This document shows positions 1 to 7,403 of a stretch of 37,983 bases of DNA, piece by piece. The stretch is taken from assembly GCA_035551995.1 (NCBI GenBank), contig DASZME010000081.1, positions 1 through 37,983 of the forward strand, in the 5' to 3' direction. The notes beneath the pieces were generated by a model, which saw only the letters and a program-made list of their open reading frames with translations, was not told where the DNA came from and did no database searches. The stretch's first letter is position 1. Every line of letters starts with the position of its first letter. This DNA is from RYN-428 sp035551995 (GTDB taxonomy: Bacteria > Planctomycetota > Phycisphaerae > Tepidisphaerales > Tepidisphaeraceae). Both the position numbers and the translations under genes were made by a program.

Positions 1-1071
1 GATCGACAACGTCGTGAGATGCACCAGCGGCACGAAAAAGTAATTGTAATTCGCGCCGACCCGGCAACTGGCGACGAACGACAGCGGAAGCGAAATCGCC
101 GCCAGCATGACGATCAACATCAAACGCCGCCGATCGTCAAATCTGGGCTGCGCCTGCCCCGGCGTAATCCGCCCCGCAACGCCTCGCCAGGCCCACGGCA
201 AAAAACAGGCCGGCATCCAGAAGATCGGATTAAAAACAACCCAGGTCGCCAGGTTGACCAGTCCCGAGCGAAGGCCAAAGGGCGCCAGCGTTGGCATATA
301 AAGCATGTTGCGGCGGAAAACCGGGCCGCCGATCACCAGCGTGACGGCACACATCGCCGCGAACGGGACGCAAAGCCAAAGAGTTTCGCGATACCGCCGG
401 CTCACCAGCAAAAAGAGGCAGCTGATCGAAATCGTCAGCACGAAAGATTGTTTCATCGACCAGGCAAGGTAGAACAGGACGCTTGCCGTCAGCGTGTTTA
501 TGATGGATTTGCCTTCCATCGACCGGATTAGAAAGAGCAGTCCGATCACGTCTAAAGCCAGTGCCGGAATGTCGGGCCGAACGGTCAGCGTCCACCACGA
601 TACGCTCGATCGGCCGATCCACATCGACACGATCAATAGCCAGGCGGTAATGGAGACGGCCCGGTTGCACAGCGCCTTGGGCATGATCTGCCGGACAACG
701 GCTCGATGCGCAAAGACGCCGCCGACCGCGAAAGCGAACGTGATGAGCCTCGCCATGGACGGGACGTGGTTGTCGGCTATATGAAAGACCCGCAGAAGAA
801 AGCCGTCCATCGTGTACAGGAGGTAATTGAAAATCGACATCGCAAAGGCGCCGGAGTCGGGCCATTCGTAGAGGGGGTAGCCATTTTTTGCTTTCCAGAC
901 GGCGTAGATTCCAACCCCCTCGGTGCCTGACGTTTCGAAGAGGTCGGAGTGATGGACGGTGAAATACAGCCGGATCAGCAGGATGACGAGATTGGCCAGA
1001 CAAGCCACGGCGATGGTCGCCGGAAAGAAAGTCCGAAAAAGAGTCGGCCCCGGCTCACTTTTCGGTCCCAT
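1..1071 (-). CDS. Polytopic membrane protein, C-terminal part beyond the left edge
   Basis: The reading frame runs from the ATG at 1071 to base 1 without a stop (357 codons). I count about eight hydrophobic segments, the first at residues 14-36 and others near 100-118, 131-148, 166-180, 193-220, and three more before the edge. The pattern of many helices with short loops, aromatic-rich extracytoplasmic parts (for example YPLYEWPDSGAF near residue 60) and Arg-rich cytoplasmic turns resembles GT-C type glycosyltransferases or DUF2029-like integral membrane proteins. I see no diagnostic motif, so the function stays open. A GGGAG lies four bases before the chosen ATG, and an upstream in-frame GTG is possible. 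Its upstream side is the repeat-rich gap that follows urtE, and it is probably not part of the urt operon. Confidence 0.6.
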   Translation of the reverse strand, partial: MGPKSEPGPTLFRTFFPATIAVACLANLVILLIRLYFTVHHSDLFETSGTEGVGIYAVWKAKNGYPLYEWPDSGAFAMSIFNYLLYTMDGFLLRVFHIADNHVPSMARLITFAFAVGGVFAHRAVVRQIMPKALCNRAVSITAWLLIVSMWIGRSSVSWWTLTVRPDIPALALDVIGLLFLIRSMEGKSIINTLTASVLFYLAWSMKQSFVLTISISCLFLLVSRRYRETLWLCVPFAAMCAVTLVIGGPVFRRNMLYMPTLAPFGLRSGLVNLATWVVFNPIFWMPACFLPWAWRGVAGRITPGQAQPRFDDRRRLMLIVMLAAISLPLSFVASCRVGANYNYFFVPLVHLTTLSI

Positions 1072-1286
1072 ATGACTCCCAGCGGCGGTAAGTGAACAAG
1101 CCACAAAATGATTTCCTCCCAAAAGGATCGAACCCAAACCGGCGACAGCGCATCGCGCACCCGCATAACAAGATCGGCGGTTTGCTCACCTTCGGCAAGT
1201 GTAAATTCGCATTCAGGGAAGGATGGGGGAAGACGCTGGCCGCATGTATCGGACCCCGGCGTTTGCGGGAGGGTGATCTATTCAAA

Positions 1287-1315
1287 GATCGGCGTGTTCA
1301 GTCGTCACGCCGATC
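1287..1315 (-). terminator. Hairpin downstream of urtE, possible terminator of the urt operon
   Basis: A 10-bp perfect inverted repeat (GATCGGCGTG / CACGCCGATC) with a 9-base loop. Read on the minus strand it is followed by TTTGAAT, a weak U-tract. It is the first strong stem below the urtE stop outside the dispersed repeats, so it could end the urtABCDE transcript. The short U-tract keeps this tentative. The rest of 1072-1324 shows no gene. Confidence 0.35.
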
Positions 1316-1324
1316 CGCGACCAT

Positions 1325-1434
1325 TAGAGCGTTTTTGCGGTTAGCGTGTCGTTTTACCGTTTCTGCGTTTAGCGCCCTCGCTCGCGCGGCGCGTTCCGCG
1401 ATTGAAGCGCGCTCCACCAGCAAGAGCAAAGCTC
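1325..1434 (+). repeat. MITE-like dispersed repeat, copy 1 (degenerate)
   Basis: This copy begins TAGAGCGTTTTTGCG and contains the family core CTGCGTTTAGCG followed by a diverged GC-rich stem and a GCGCTCCACCAG segment. It lies head-to-tail with the next copy (1436-1541). Its right end (AAGAGCAAAGCTC) is poorly preserved. The left edge and spacing match better copies at 1436 and 30747. Confidence 0.6.
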
Positions 1435-1435
1435 G

Positions 1436-1541
1436 TAGAGCGCATTTTTCAGTTTATTGCGGTATTCCTGCGTTTAGCGGCCCCGCTTCCGGGGCGTTTT
1501 TCGCGACGCAACGTCGCTTCACCCAAATAAAAAATGCTCTA
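1436..1541 (+). repeat. MITE-like dispersed repeat, copy 2 (intact ends)
   Basis: A 106-bp element with terminal inverted repeats TAGAGCGCATTTTT on the left and AAAAATGCTCTA on the right, both tipped by TA. The core has GTTTAGCGGCCCCGCTT, then CCGGGGCGTTTTTCGCG, that is, a GC stem followed by five T residues, and a second small stem (GCGACG...CGTCGC). The final CTA (1539-1541) is the reverse complement of the urtE stop codon TAG, so the element abuts the gene exactly. TA tips suggest insertion at a TA dinucleotide, as IS630/Tc1-type transposases do; that link is inference. Confidence 0.8.
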
Positions 1542-2228
1542 AATGGACAGATATCGGGAGATTTTCGCTTCGTCGACGTTCGCGCGCATGTCCTCATGCA
1601 CAAATCGGCCGCCCTCCATCACGAGAATGCGGTCGGCTATATCCAGCGTGAAGCTTAATACCTGCTCGGAAACGAGAATCGTGAGATTTCGCAATTTCTT
1701 GATCTCGTTGAGAGCGCGGCCGATCTCCTTGACGATAGACGGCTGGATTCCTTCGGTCGGCTCGTCGAGCATCAGGACCGTCGGCTCCGAAATCAGCGCC
1801 CGGGCGATGGCGAGCTGTTGCTGCTGGCCACCGGACAGGTTCCCGCCGCGGCGTCGGCGCATTTCCTTCAGAACCGGAAATAGATGGTAGATATGATCGT
1901 CGATTTTCGTCTTGTCGATCGACGATAAGCCCGTTTTCAAATTCTCTTCCACAGTCAGCGTCGAGAATATCTGGCGGCCCTGAGGCACATAGCCCAGACC
2001 GCAGCCAACGCGTTTGAAGCTGTCAAGGGTCGTAAGGTCTTTGTCTCCGACCTTGATCGAGCCTGTTTTGTTGCGCAGGATCCCGATCAGCGCCTTCATA
2101 AGAGTCGTCTTGCCCATGCCGTTGCGGCCCATGATGGCCAGCGTTTCGCCTCGAGGCATGGAAAAGGACATGTCTCGAATGATCTCGCTTTCGCCGTAGG
2201 CCACCGTCAGGTCTTTTACATTCAGCAT
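1539..2228 (-). CDS. urtE: Urea/short-amide ABC transporter ATP-binding protein UrtE
   Basis: LivF-type ATPase of 229 residues, the second nucleotide-binding subunit of the five-part urea/amide importer. Walker A is GRNGMGKTT (residues 34-42), the ABC signature is LSGGQQQQ (about 132-139) and Walker B is VLMLDEPTEG (about 152-161). The GMGKT form and the EPTEGIQPS segment are characteristic of UrtE. It would act at the inner face of the cytoplasmic membrane, paired with UrtD. The start has GGGAG six bases upstream. It is the last gene of the urtABCDE run, 33 bases after urtD. Its TAG stop coincides with the terminus of a MITE-like repeat, so the C-terminus may end exactly at an ancient insertion. 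Confidence 0.95.
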   Translation of the reverse strand: MLNVKDLTVAYGESEIIRDMSFSMPRGETLAIMGRNGMGKTTLMKALIGILRNKTGSIKVGDKDLTTLDSFKRVGCGLGYVPQGRQIFSTLTVEENLKTGLSSIDKTKIDDHIYHLFPVLKEMRRRRGGNLSGGQQQQLAIARALISEPTVLMLDEPTEGIQPSIVKEIGRALNEIKKLRNLTILVSEQVLSFTLDIADRILVMEGGRFVHEDMRANVDEAKISRYLSI

Positions 2229-2261
2229 CGCGTTCTCCCGGTCTGAACCGTGTAGTCGGCC

Positions 2262-2996
2262 TCAGTGGCCCAGATAAACCTCGATCACTTTCTGGTTGTT
2301 CTGCACCTCGTCCATTGATCCCTCGGCGAGCAGTTTTCCCTGATGCATCACCGTTACCTTGTGGGCGATCTGCTTGACGAAATTCATGTCATGCTCGATC
2401 ACCACCACCGACCGTCCGACGCAAATGCGCTGTAGCAGGTCGGCCGTCTGTTGACGCTCGCGCGCGCTCATCCCCGCGACCGGTTCGTCCAACAGCATCA
2501 GTTGCGGGTCGGCGATCAGCACCATCCCGATTTCGAGCCATTGCTTTTGTCCGTGACTTAAATGCTCGGCCATCGTGTGCAGCTTCTGCTCCAGATGAAC
2601 TTCCGCCGCCACCTCCTTGACCCGCGCGGTGACGTCGGGAGAGTGCCGGAAGAACAATGATCCCCAAACGCCGCGGCCTTTGGGGAAGGAGATTTCCAGA
2701 TTCTGGAAGACCGTAAGCTTCGGATAGACCGACGGCGTCTGGAATTTTCGCCCTACGCCGTGATCGACGATATTTTCCTCGGACATTCTCGAAATATCGC
2801 GGTCCTTAAACCGAATCGTACCGCTGGTGCGCCGGGTCTTGCCGCAGATGAGATCGAGAAGGGTTGTCTTACCGGCTCCGTTGGGCCCGATCACGACACG
2901 AAGCTCTCCCTCGTCCACGGAGAGGCTGAAATTGTCGACGGCTTTGAAGCCGTCGAATGAAACAGTGAGGCCTTCGATCGCCAATGCCGTTGCCAT
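2262..2996 (-). CDS. urtD: Urea/short-amide ABC transporter ATP-binding protein UrtD
   Basis: LivG-type ATPase of 244 residues. Walker A is GPNGAGKTT (residues 37-45). The ABC signature has the unusual form LSHGQKQWLEIGM (about 145-157), which is the typical UrtD variant rather than the LSGGQ of LivG. Walker B is LMLLDEPVAGM (about 165-175), with the switch histidine in VVVIEHDMNF. The C-terminus ends in the VIEVYLGH type common to LivG/UrtD. Start: TAGGAGAG five bases before the ATG. The gene follows urtC by 13 bases, consistent with translational coupling in one operon. Confidence 0.95.
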   Translation of the reverse strand: MATALAIEGLTVSFDGFKAVDNFSLSVDEGELRVVIGPNGAGKTTLLDLICGKTRRTSGTIRFKDRDISRMSEENIVDHGVGRKFQTPSVYPKLTVFQNLEISFPKGRGVWGSLFFRHSPDVTARVKEVAAEVHLEQKLHTMAEHLSHGQKQWLEIGMVLIADPQLMLLDEPVAGMSARERQQTADLLQRICVGRSVVVIEHDMNFVKQIAHKVTVMHQGKLLAEGSMDEVQNNQKVIEVYLGH

Positions 2997-3009
2997 TTCG
3001 ACTCTCCTA

Positions 3010-4200
3010 TTAGCTTCCGGAAACGGGCTCTTCGACGGCCAGACGCGTCACCGGGGCCGGGCGTTTGGCCGGCACGCGACCGCGAACTAGACGTGCAGCG
3101 ATTCGGCGCTGAACCCAGGGAATGATGTCCTCCACGATTCCGGCCAAACCGCGCGGAAAAAAGCGCGTCACGAGAATAAAGACGGCGCCCATGAAGTAGT
3201 ACCATAGATTGGGAAACTGCTCGGAAAAATATGTTTTCCCATAGTTGACCAGAATCGCTCCGTACACCGCCCCGACAAGCGAATAGCGACCCCCGACGGC
3301 ACAGAAAATCACCATGTAAATCGAAGGCTCGATCGATACGAGCTTGGGGGACATAAATCCGACGTTGAAGACAAATAAAGCGCCTCCCAGCGCCGAGATC
3401 GCCGCGGCGACGCAGAAGATGAAGGTTTTCTGGTTGGCGACGCTATAGCCCGAGAAGCGCACGCGGTCTTCGCCGTCTCGCAGCGCGATGAGCAGGCGAC
3501 CGAGCTTGCTGGCGAGGATTAATCGGCCCAACACGACGCATCCCACCACACATATACAGGTGACGAAGTAGAGAGTCACCATCGCCGATTTGGTCCGAAT
3601 ATCCCAGCCCAGACAGGTGCGGAGGTCGGTGATGCCGTTAATGCCTCCCGTCCAGCCCTGGCGGGTGACGAATAAGATTTCCATGAGCCAGCAGAGCGCC
3701 TGTGTAATGAGGGCGAAGTAGACTCCAATGACGCGGCGTTTGAACATCGCCAGACCGATGATGTAGGCGAGCAGCGTGGGGACGAGAAACACCATGATGA
3801 TCGTGATGGGGAAGCTCCTGAACGGATACCAGATATAGGGAAGTTGCGTGATCTGGTTCCAATCCATGAAATCGGGCAACCCAACGGTCGTGAGCGCGCG
3901 GATCTGGTCGGTACCCGCTTCGCGCGCGATGTTTCGAGCGGCCTCAAGTTTCAGGAACGCGGCCATGCAATAGCCGCCAAATCCCCAGAACAGACCCTGT
4001 CCGAGACTGAGAATCCCGCCATACCCCCAACATAACACCAGCCCGATCGCGACGAAGGAATACGAAAGATACTTGGCCATCAGGTTGAGACGAAAATTAT
4101 CGAGCGTCAAAGGAAAGACCAGGAAAAGAAGAGCGCACAGAACGATAAGGCCGGCCGCTCCCGTCTTTCCGCCCAGCGCACGACTGTAGACAGTATCCAT
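3010..4200 (-). CDS. urtC: Urea/short-amide ABC transporter permease UrtC
   Basis: LivM-type permease of 396 residues with about ten hydrophobic segments. The family hallmarks GYGGILSLGQGLFWGFGGY (about residues 58-76) and GWTGGINGITDL (about 183-194) are present. The length suits UrtC, which is longer than LivM. It forms the membrane channel with UrtB. An Arg/Pro-rich cytoplasmic tail ends the protein. Start: GGAG eight bases before the ATG at 4200. It lies 30 bases after urtB and 13 bases before urtD on the same strand. Confidence 0.93.
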   Translation of the reverse strand: MDTVYSRALGGKTGAAGLIVLCALLFLVFPLTLDNFRLNLMAKYLSYSFVAIGLVLCWGYGGILSLGQGLFWGFGGYCMAAFLKLEAARNIAREAGTDQIRALTTVGLPDFMDWNQITQLPYIWYPFRSFPITIIMVFLVPTLLAYIIGLAMFKRRVIGVYFALITQALCWLMEILFVTRQGWTGGINGITDLRTCLGWDIRTKSAMVTLYFVTCICVVGCVVLGRLILASKLGRLLIALRDGEDRVRFSGYSVANQKTFIFCVAAAISALGGALFVFNVGFMSPKLVSIEPSIYMVIFCAVGGRYSLVGAVYGAILVNYGKTYFSEQFPNLWYYFMGAVFILVTRFFPRGLAGIVEDIIPWVQRRIAARLVRGRVPAKRPAPVTRLAVEEPVSGS

Positions 4201-4230
4201 TACACGGACTCCGTTAGAACAGTCCGCGGA

Positions 4231-5160
4231 TCACCTGCGGACTTTGGACGCGATAAGTCCTTGCGGACGAAACATCAGAATCACGATCACCCCAAGAAGC
4301 ACGAATATCTTCGCCAGCACGCCGGAGAGGAAGAATTCCAGAATCGATTGCGCCTGCGCGATGCCAAAGGCGGACAGCACGGTGCCGAGGATGCTTCCCG
4401 CCCCGCCGAAGACTACCACGATGAATGTATCCACGATATACAGACTGCCGGCCTGCGGTGACACCGAGCCGATCGTCGTGAAAGCGGCGCCGGCGATGCC
4501 GGCGATTCCACACCCCAGCGCGAAAGTCATCCGGTCGGTCCACTTGGTGTTGATTCCGACCGCGCCGGCCATCTCGCGATTCTGAACCGTCGCCCGAACG
4601 CTTAAGCCCCATTTCGAGCGGTAGAGAAGGATGTACACCAGCAACAGCATCGCGAGGGCGATCCCCAACAGGTAGACTGCGTTCTTTGGAATGTCGATGG
4701 CATCGGTGGGAGACCATGATCCCATCAGCCAATCCGGCAGCGTGGCGCTGTCCTCGCGGGCGCCGAAGATCGAGCGCAAAGCCTGCTGGATGATCAGGCT
4801 CACTCCCCAGGTCGCCAGCAGTGTATCCAGCGGTCTTAGATATAGATATTTGACGAGCAGTATTTCGACGAAGTATCCCACGATGGCGGCGACGAAAAAG
4901 GCGAGAACGATCGCGACGGGATAGTAATATGGCAACATCCATGGGCCGTGGTGATCGACAAAGTGCGAACACCAGACGGTCGTGTAGGCGCCGAGGGTGA
5001 GGAACTCGCCATGGGCCATGTTGATCACTCTCATCTGACCGAAAATGATGGCCAGGCCAAGCGCCATCAGCAGGAAGACCCCGAAGAGGCCAAAACCCGC
5101 GAAACCCTGCATAATGAGGATGGCCTTCAGATCCGCCCAGGACGTCGCCAGCATGTACAT
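4231..5160 (-). CDS. urtB: Urea/short-amide ABC transporter permease UrtB
   Basis: LivH-type permease of 309 residues. It carries the family segments MALGLAIIFGQMRVINMAHG near residues 30-49, RPLDTLLATWGVSLI near 100 and the conserved FGGAGSILGTV near 245. I chose ATG 5160 because GAGGAG lies seven bases upstream. An in-frame ATG at 5190 has its GAGG touching the start codon and would put the downstream base of the intergenic hairpin next to the start. It lacks the extra N-terminal periplasmic domain found in some long UrtB proteins, so it is the short form. It follows urtA after a 117-base gap containing a 14-bp perfect hairpin. Confidence 0.92.
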   Translation of the reverse strand: MYMLATSWADLKAILIMQGFAGFGLFGVFLLMALGLAIIFGQMRVINMAHGEFLTLGAYTTVWCSHFVDHHGPWMLPYYYPVAIVLAFFVAAIVGYFVEILLVKYLYLRPLDTLLATWGVSLIIQQALRSIFGAREDSATLPDWLMGSWSPTDAIDIPKNAVYLLGIALAMLLLVYILLYRSKWGLSVRATVQNREMAGAVGINTKWTDRMTFALGCGIAGIAGAAFTTIGSVSPQAGSLYIVDTFIVVVFGGAGSILGTVLSAFGIAQAQSILEFFLSGVLAKIFVLLGVIVILMFRPQGLIASKVRR

Positions 5161-5190
5161 AACCTGACTCCTCTGAAACAGTCCGTGCAT

Positions 5191-5223
5191 CCTCGCGTCG
5201 CGGCCGGACGCCGCGACGCGAGG
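5191..5223 (-). promoter_or_regulatory. Strong hairpin between urtA and urtB
   Basis: A perfect 14-bp inverted repeat (CCTCGCGTCGCGGC / GCCGCGACGCGAGG) with a 5-base loop, with no T-run on the transcribed strand. It sits in the mRNA just after the binding-protein gene and about 30 nt before the urtB start. Such stems in ABC-transporter operons commonly protect the upstream mRNA from 3' exonucleases and cause partial termination, so the binding protein is made in excess. The role here is inferred from position. Confidence 0.6.
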
Positions 5224-5277
5224 ATAAAATTCCCGTATTCAAAAAACCCGCGCTCTACGCCGGGCCTTCGACTCCGT

Positions 5278-6549
5278 TCATTGATAGCCTTTTGGAAACG
5301 GATTAGGCTCGATCAGATTGGGCGATTCGGCGATGACGTCAAATTGCCCGTCAAGGCGCATCTCACCGATCCGGGCCCTGGACCAGAGGTGGTGATTGGA
5401 CGCGATGCGAACATATCCTTCGGGGGCTTCCTTGAACTCGACGCCCGGAGAGGCCGCGGCGATCTTGTCGATATCGAACCCGCCGGCCTTTTCCACGGTG
5501 AGCTTCCACAGCCAGGGGCCGAGATACGCCGCCTGACTGACGTCTCCGATCACGGCGTCTTTTCCATACATTGCCTTGAAAGCCGCGACGAACTTTTCGT
5601 TATTTGGATTCTTCAGGCTTTGGAAGTATTTCATGCAGGAATAGAAGCCGACCACGTTTTCGCCGCCGATGCCCTTGATTTCATCCTCGGTCGTGGAGAT
5701 GGTGAGGAGGATTTGCTTTTTCTTGGCGAGCGATTCGCCGGTCACGCCGGCCGCTTTTAGTTGCTTGTACCAGGACACGTTCGATCCGCCGACGATGATG
5801 GAATAGATGCAGTTGGGCCGGGCCAACTTCACCTTATTAATGAGGGATTGGAACTCGGTGTAGCCCAGTGGATAATATTCTTCGCCGACCACCTTGCATC
5901 CCGTGAGATAGCGCTCGACGTGAAACCGGGCGATTTTGTTGGATGTGCGCGGCCAGATATAGTCCGAACCGATGAGGTAGAAGGTCTTGCAACCCTTTTC
6001 CTTATTGGCCCAGTTCAAGCCCCAGATGATTTGCTGCGTCGCCTCCTGACCGGTGTAGATGACGTTCTTTGAAGCCTCCAGACCTTCATAGAAGGTCGGA
6101 TAGTAGAGCATCCCGTTTTCCTTTTCGAAAACCGGTAGCACGGCTTTGCGCGACGCGGAAGTCCAGCAGCCGAAGACCGCGGCCACTTTATCATTCACTA
6201 ATAATTTCTTGGCCTTTTCGGCGAACGTCGGCCAATCGCTCGCTCCGTCTTCCTGGATGATCTTGATCTGCCGGCCCAGCACGCCGCCCGCCTGGTTGAT
6301 CTCCGAAATCGCCAGGCGCTCGGCCTCGATCGATCCAGTCTCGCTGATCGCCATCGTTCCGGTCGCGGAATGGAGCTGTCCCACGGTGACGGTGTCATCG
6401 GTGACGGCGAGTTTTGTGGTATCGACGGCGGCCGTCGGATATTTGGCAAGGAGCGGATTTTCCGCTCGCGCACTTGGCGCGAGACACAGCCCTGCCAATG
6501 CCATCCAAGCGGCATGGCCGAAGATACTTTGGGTCCAGTTCGTTTTCAT
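5278..6549 (-). CDS. urtA: Urea/short-amide ABC transporter substrate-binding protein UrtA (FmdD-like)
   Basis: Periplasmic type-I binding protein of 423 residues. A signal peptide (Lys2, hydrophobic core AAWMALAGLCLAP, cleavage near SARA-EN) covers about residues 1-29. Family signatures follow: VGQLHSATGTMAISE (about 54-68), DGASDWPTFAEKAKKLL (about 100-116), FGCWTSASRKAVLPVF (about 126-141), YPTFYEGLE and GSDYIWPRTSNKIA. The YPTFYEGLE and YIWPRTSNKIA variants resemble the amide-binding FmdD branch more than cyanobacterial UrtA, which fits the adjacent amidase. I chose ATG 6549 (GAGGAG nine bases upstream) over an in-frame ATG at 6570 that lies upstream of that site. It heads the operon, about 225 nt after a putative sigma-54 promoter. 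Confidence 0.94.
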   Translation of the reverse strand: MKTNWTQSIFGHAAWMALAGLCLAPSARAENPLLAKYPTAAVDTTKLAVTDDTVTVGQLHSATGTMAISETGSIEAERLAISEINQAGGVLGRQIKIIQEDGASDWPTFAEKAKKLLVNDKVAAVFGCWTSASRKAVLPVFEKENGMLYYPTFYEGLEASKNVIYTGQEATQQIIWGLNWANKEKGCKTFYLIGSDYIWPRTSNKIARFHVERYLTGCKVVGEEYYPLGYTEFQSLINKVKLARPNCIYSIIVGGSNVSWYKQLKAAGVTGESLAKKKQILLTISTTEDEIKGIGGENVVGFYSCMKYFQSLKNPNNEKFVAAFKAMYGKDAVIGDVSQAAYLGPWLWKLTVEKAGGFDIDKIAAASPGVEFKEAPEGYVRIASNHHLWSRARIGEMRLDGQFDVIAESPNLIEPNPFPKGYQ

Positions 6550-6785
6550 CGCAGCAATCTCCTCGGGCATTTAGCCCGGTAATTCGCACGGGGTTCTTCC
6601 ATCACCTGATTTTGAAATTCATCGGCGTCGCCGTTTGTCCACGGGGGGGGCGACGACATTTCCCACATTGTTTTCCGTGAAGGGCCGCGGAACCGGAATG
6701 ACATCTATCATCGATGCGTACGTTTCCGATCGAACGGCATTAGCCAGCGAGCGCTGGATTTGCGGCGCCACTGTAAACGCTCAAA

Positions 6786-6800
6786 GCAATGACCATGCCA
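6786..6800 (-). promoter_or_regulatory. Sigma-54 (-24/-12) promoter candidate for urtA
   Basis: On the minus strand the sequence is TGGCATGGTCATTGCT. It matches the -24/-12 consensus TGGCACG-N4-TTGCW at all but one position, with exactly ten bases between the GG and GC doublets. Predicted transcription start is near 6774, giving a leader of about 225 nt to the urtA ATG. Sigma-54 control is classical for nitrogen scavenging. A paired site faces fmdA. Confidence 0.55.
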
Positions 6801-7270
6801 TTGCGGGCGTGGAAGTTCGTGGATCGTTTCGGCGCGCGCGCCAGGCGGATGGGTTACCTTTGAAGGATAATCCCTTGTTCCGGTTCCACGACGTTTAATT
6901 GTGTCGCCGATGCGATGACGCAATTCGTTTCCGACGGCGGCGACGATCGTGGCGACGTGATCCGCTTGCGACTAACAGCTAGGCGTCATTTATCCGTTTG
7001 CGCGATTCGCGCGCTCGCTGCTCCCGATTCTTAGTCCGGTCGTTATGAGTGCAGACTTCACGTCCGCCGAAAAAAATATCGATGTCGGTATGTTGCCGTT
7101 TTCTCGGACTACCTTCGTCTGAGCCTGTCGGGAAAGTCCTTCTCATTAGCGCTGGATCATATTCGTGGCTCACATGCGCCCGCTGCGGGACGATTGAAAC
7201 ACTCGCGCCCATTCGAGGCTTTTCAAATGGCCGCGAGCCACGCCGACGCCGAAGCGACGCCGTTATTTCA

Positions 7271-7288
7271 GCACGATCCCGCTCGTGC
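7271..7288. promoter_or_regulatory. Palindrome upstream of the fmdA promoter
   Basis: GCACGA, six bases, TCGTGC: a perfect 6-bp dyad ending eight bases before the -24 element of the fmdA promoter. The spacing differs from the NtrC consensus (GCAC-N7-GTGC; here N10), so the binding protein cannot be named. It may be a regulator site or chance. Confidence 0.3.
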
Positions 7289-7295
7289 GGCCTCA

Positions 7296-7310
7296 TGGCA
7301 TTCTATTTGC
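7296..7310 (+). promoter_or_regulatory. Sigma-54 (-24/-12) promoter candidate for fmdA
   Basis: TGGCATTCTATTTGC: GG at 7297-7298 and GC at 7309-7310 are separated by exactly ten bases, with the TGGCA and TTGC blocks intact. It matches the same TGGCA-N6-TTGC layout as the urtA site on the other strand. Predicted start of transcription is near 7322, about 80 nt before the fmdA ATG. Confidence 0.5.
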
Positions 7311-7403
7311 CGTGACGCGCTGGCATCGAACGCGCGTCCTTCCCCCGGTTGCACGCTTGCACGAAATCGGAACACCGTCGCATTTGAGAAAGGATCCTTA
7401 AAG

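Larger units (their letters stand above)
6550..7403. other. Divergent urt/fmd regulatory region without a convincing gene
   Basis: About 850 bases separate the divergent urtA and fmdA starts. Several short open frames exist on both strands, but none has a ribosome site or a recognisable product, and their composition is Arg-rich as expected for chance frames in GC-rich DNA. What the region holds is two sigma-54-like promoters pointing outward (6786-6800 minus, 7296-7310 plus), an 18-base palindrome just upstream of the fmdA promoter (7271-7288) and a perfect 12-base palindrome (6831-6842) about 30 bases upstream of the urtA promoter. The roughly 490 bases between the promoters would hold activator sites if there are any. 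Confidence 0.6.

Noticed and set aside
230..1003. Minus-strand frame with an Arg/His-rich product inside the first gene
   Set aside because: The overlapping minus frame from 1071 to the edge has membrane helices and a ribosome site; this one is an off-frame shadow.
6831..6842. Perfect palindrome GGCGCGCGCGCC as an activator site for urtA
   Set aside because: Such CG-only palindromes are expected by chance at this GC content, and nothing ties it to a regulator. It is kept only as a mention in the region entry.
6979..7296. Possible small gene of about 105 codons (minus) in the urt/fmd gap
   Set aside because: It is Arg-rich with no motif and no ribosome site, and it overlaps the fmdA promoter region.
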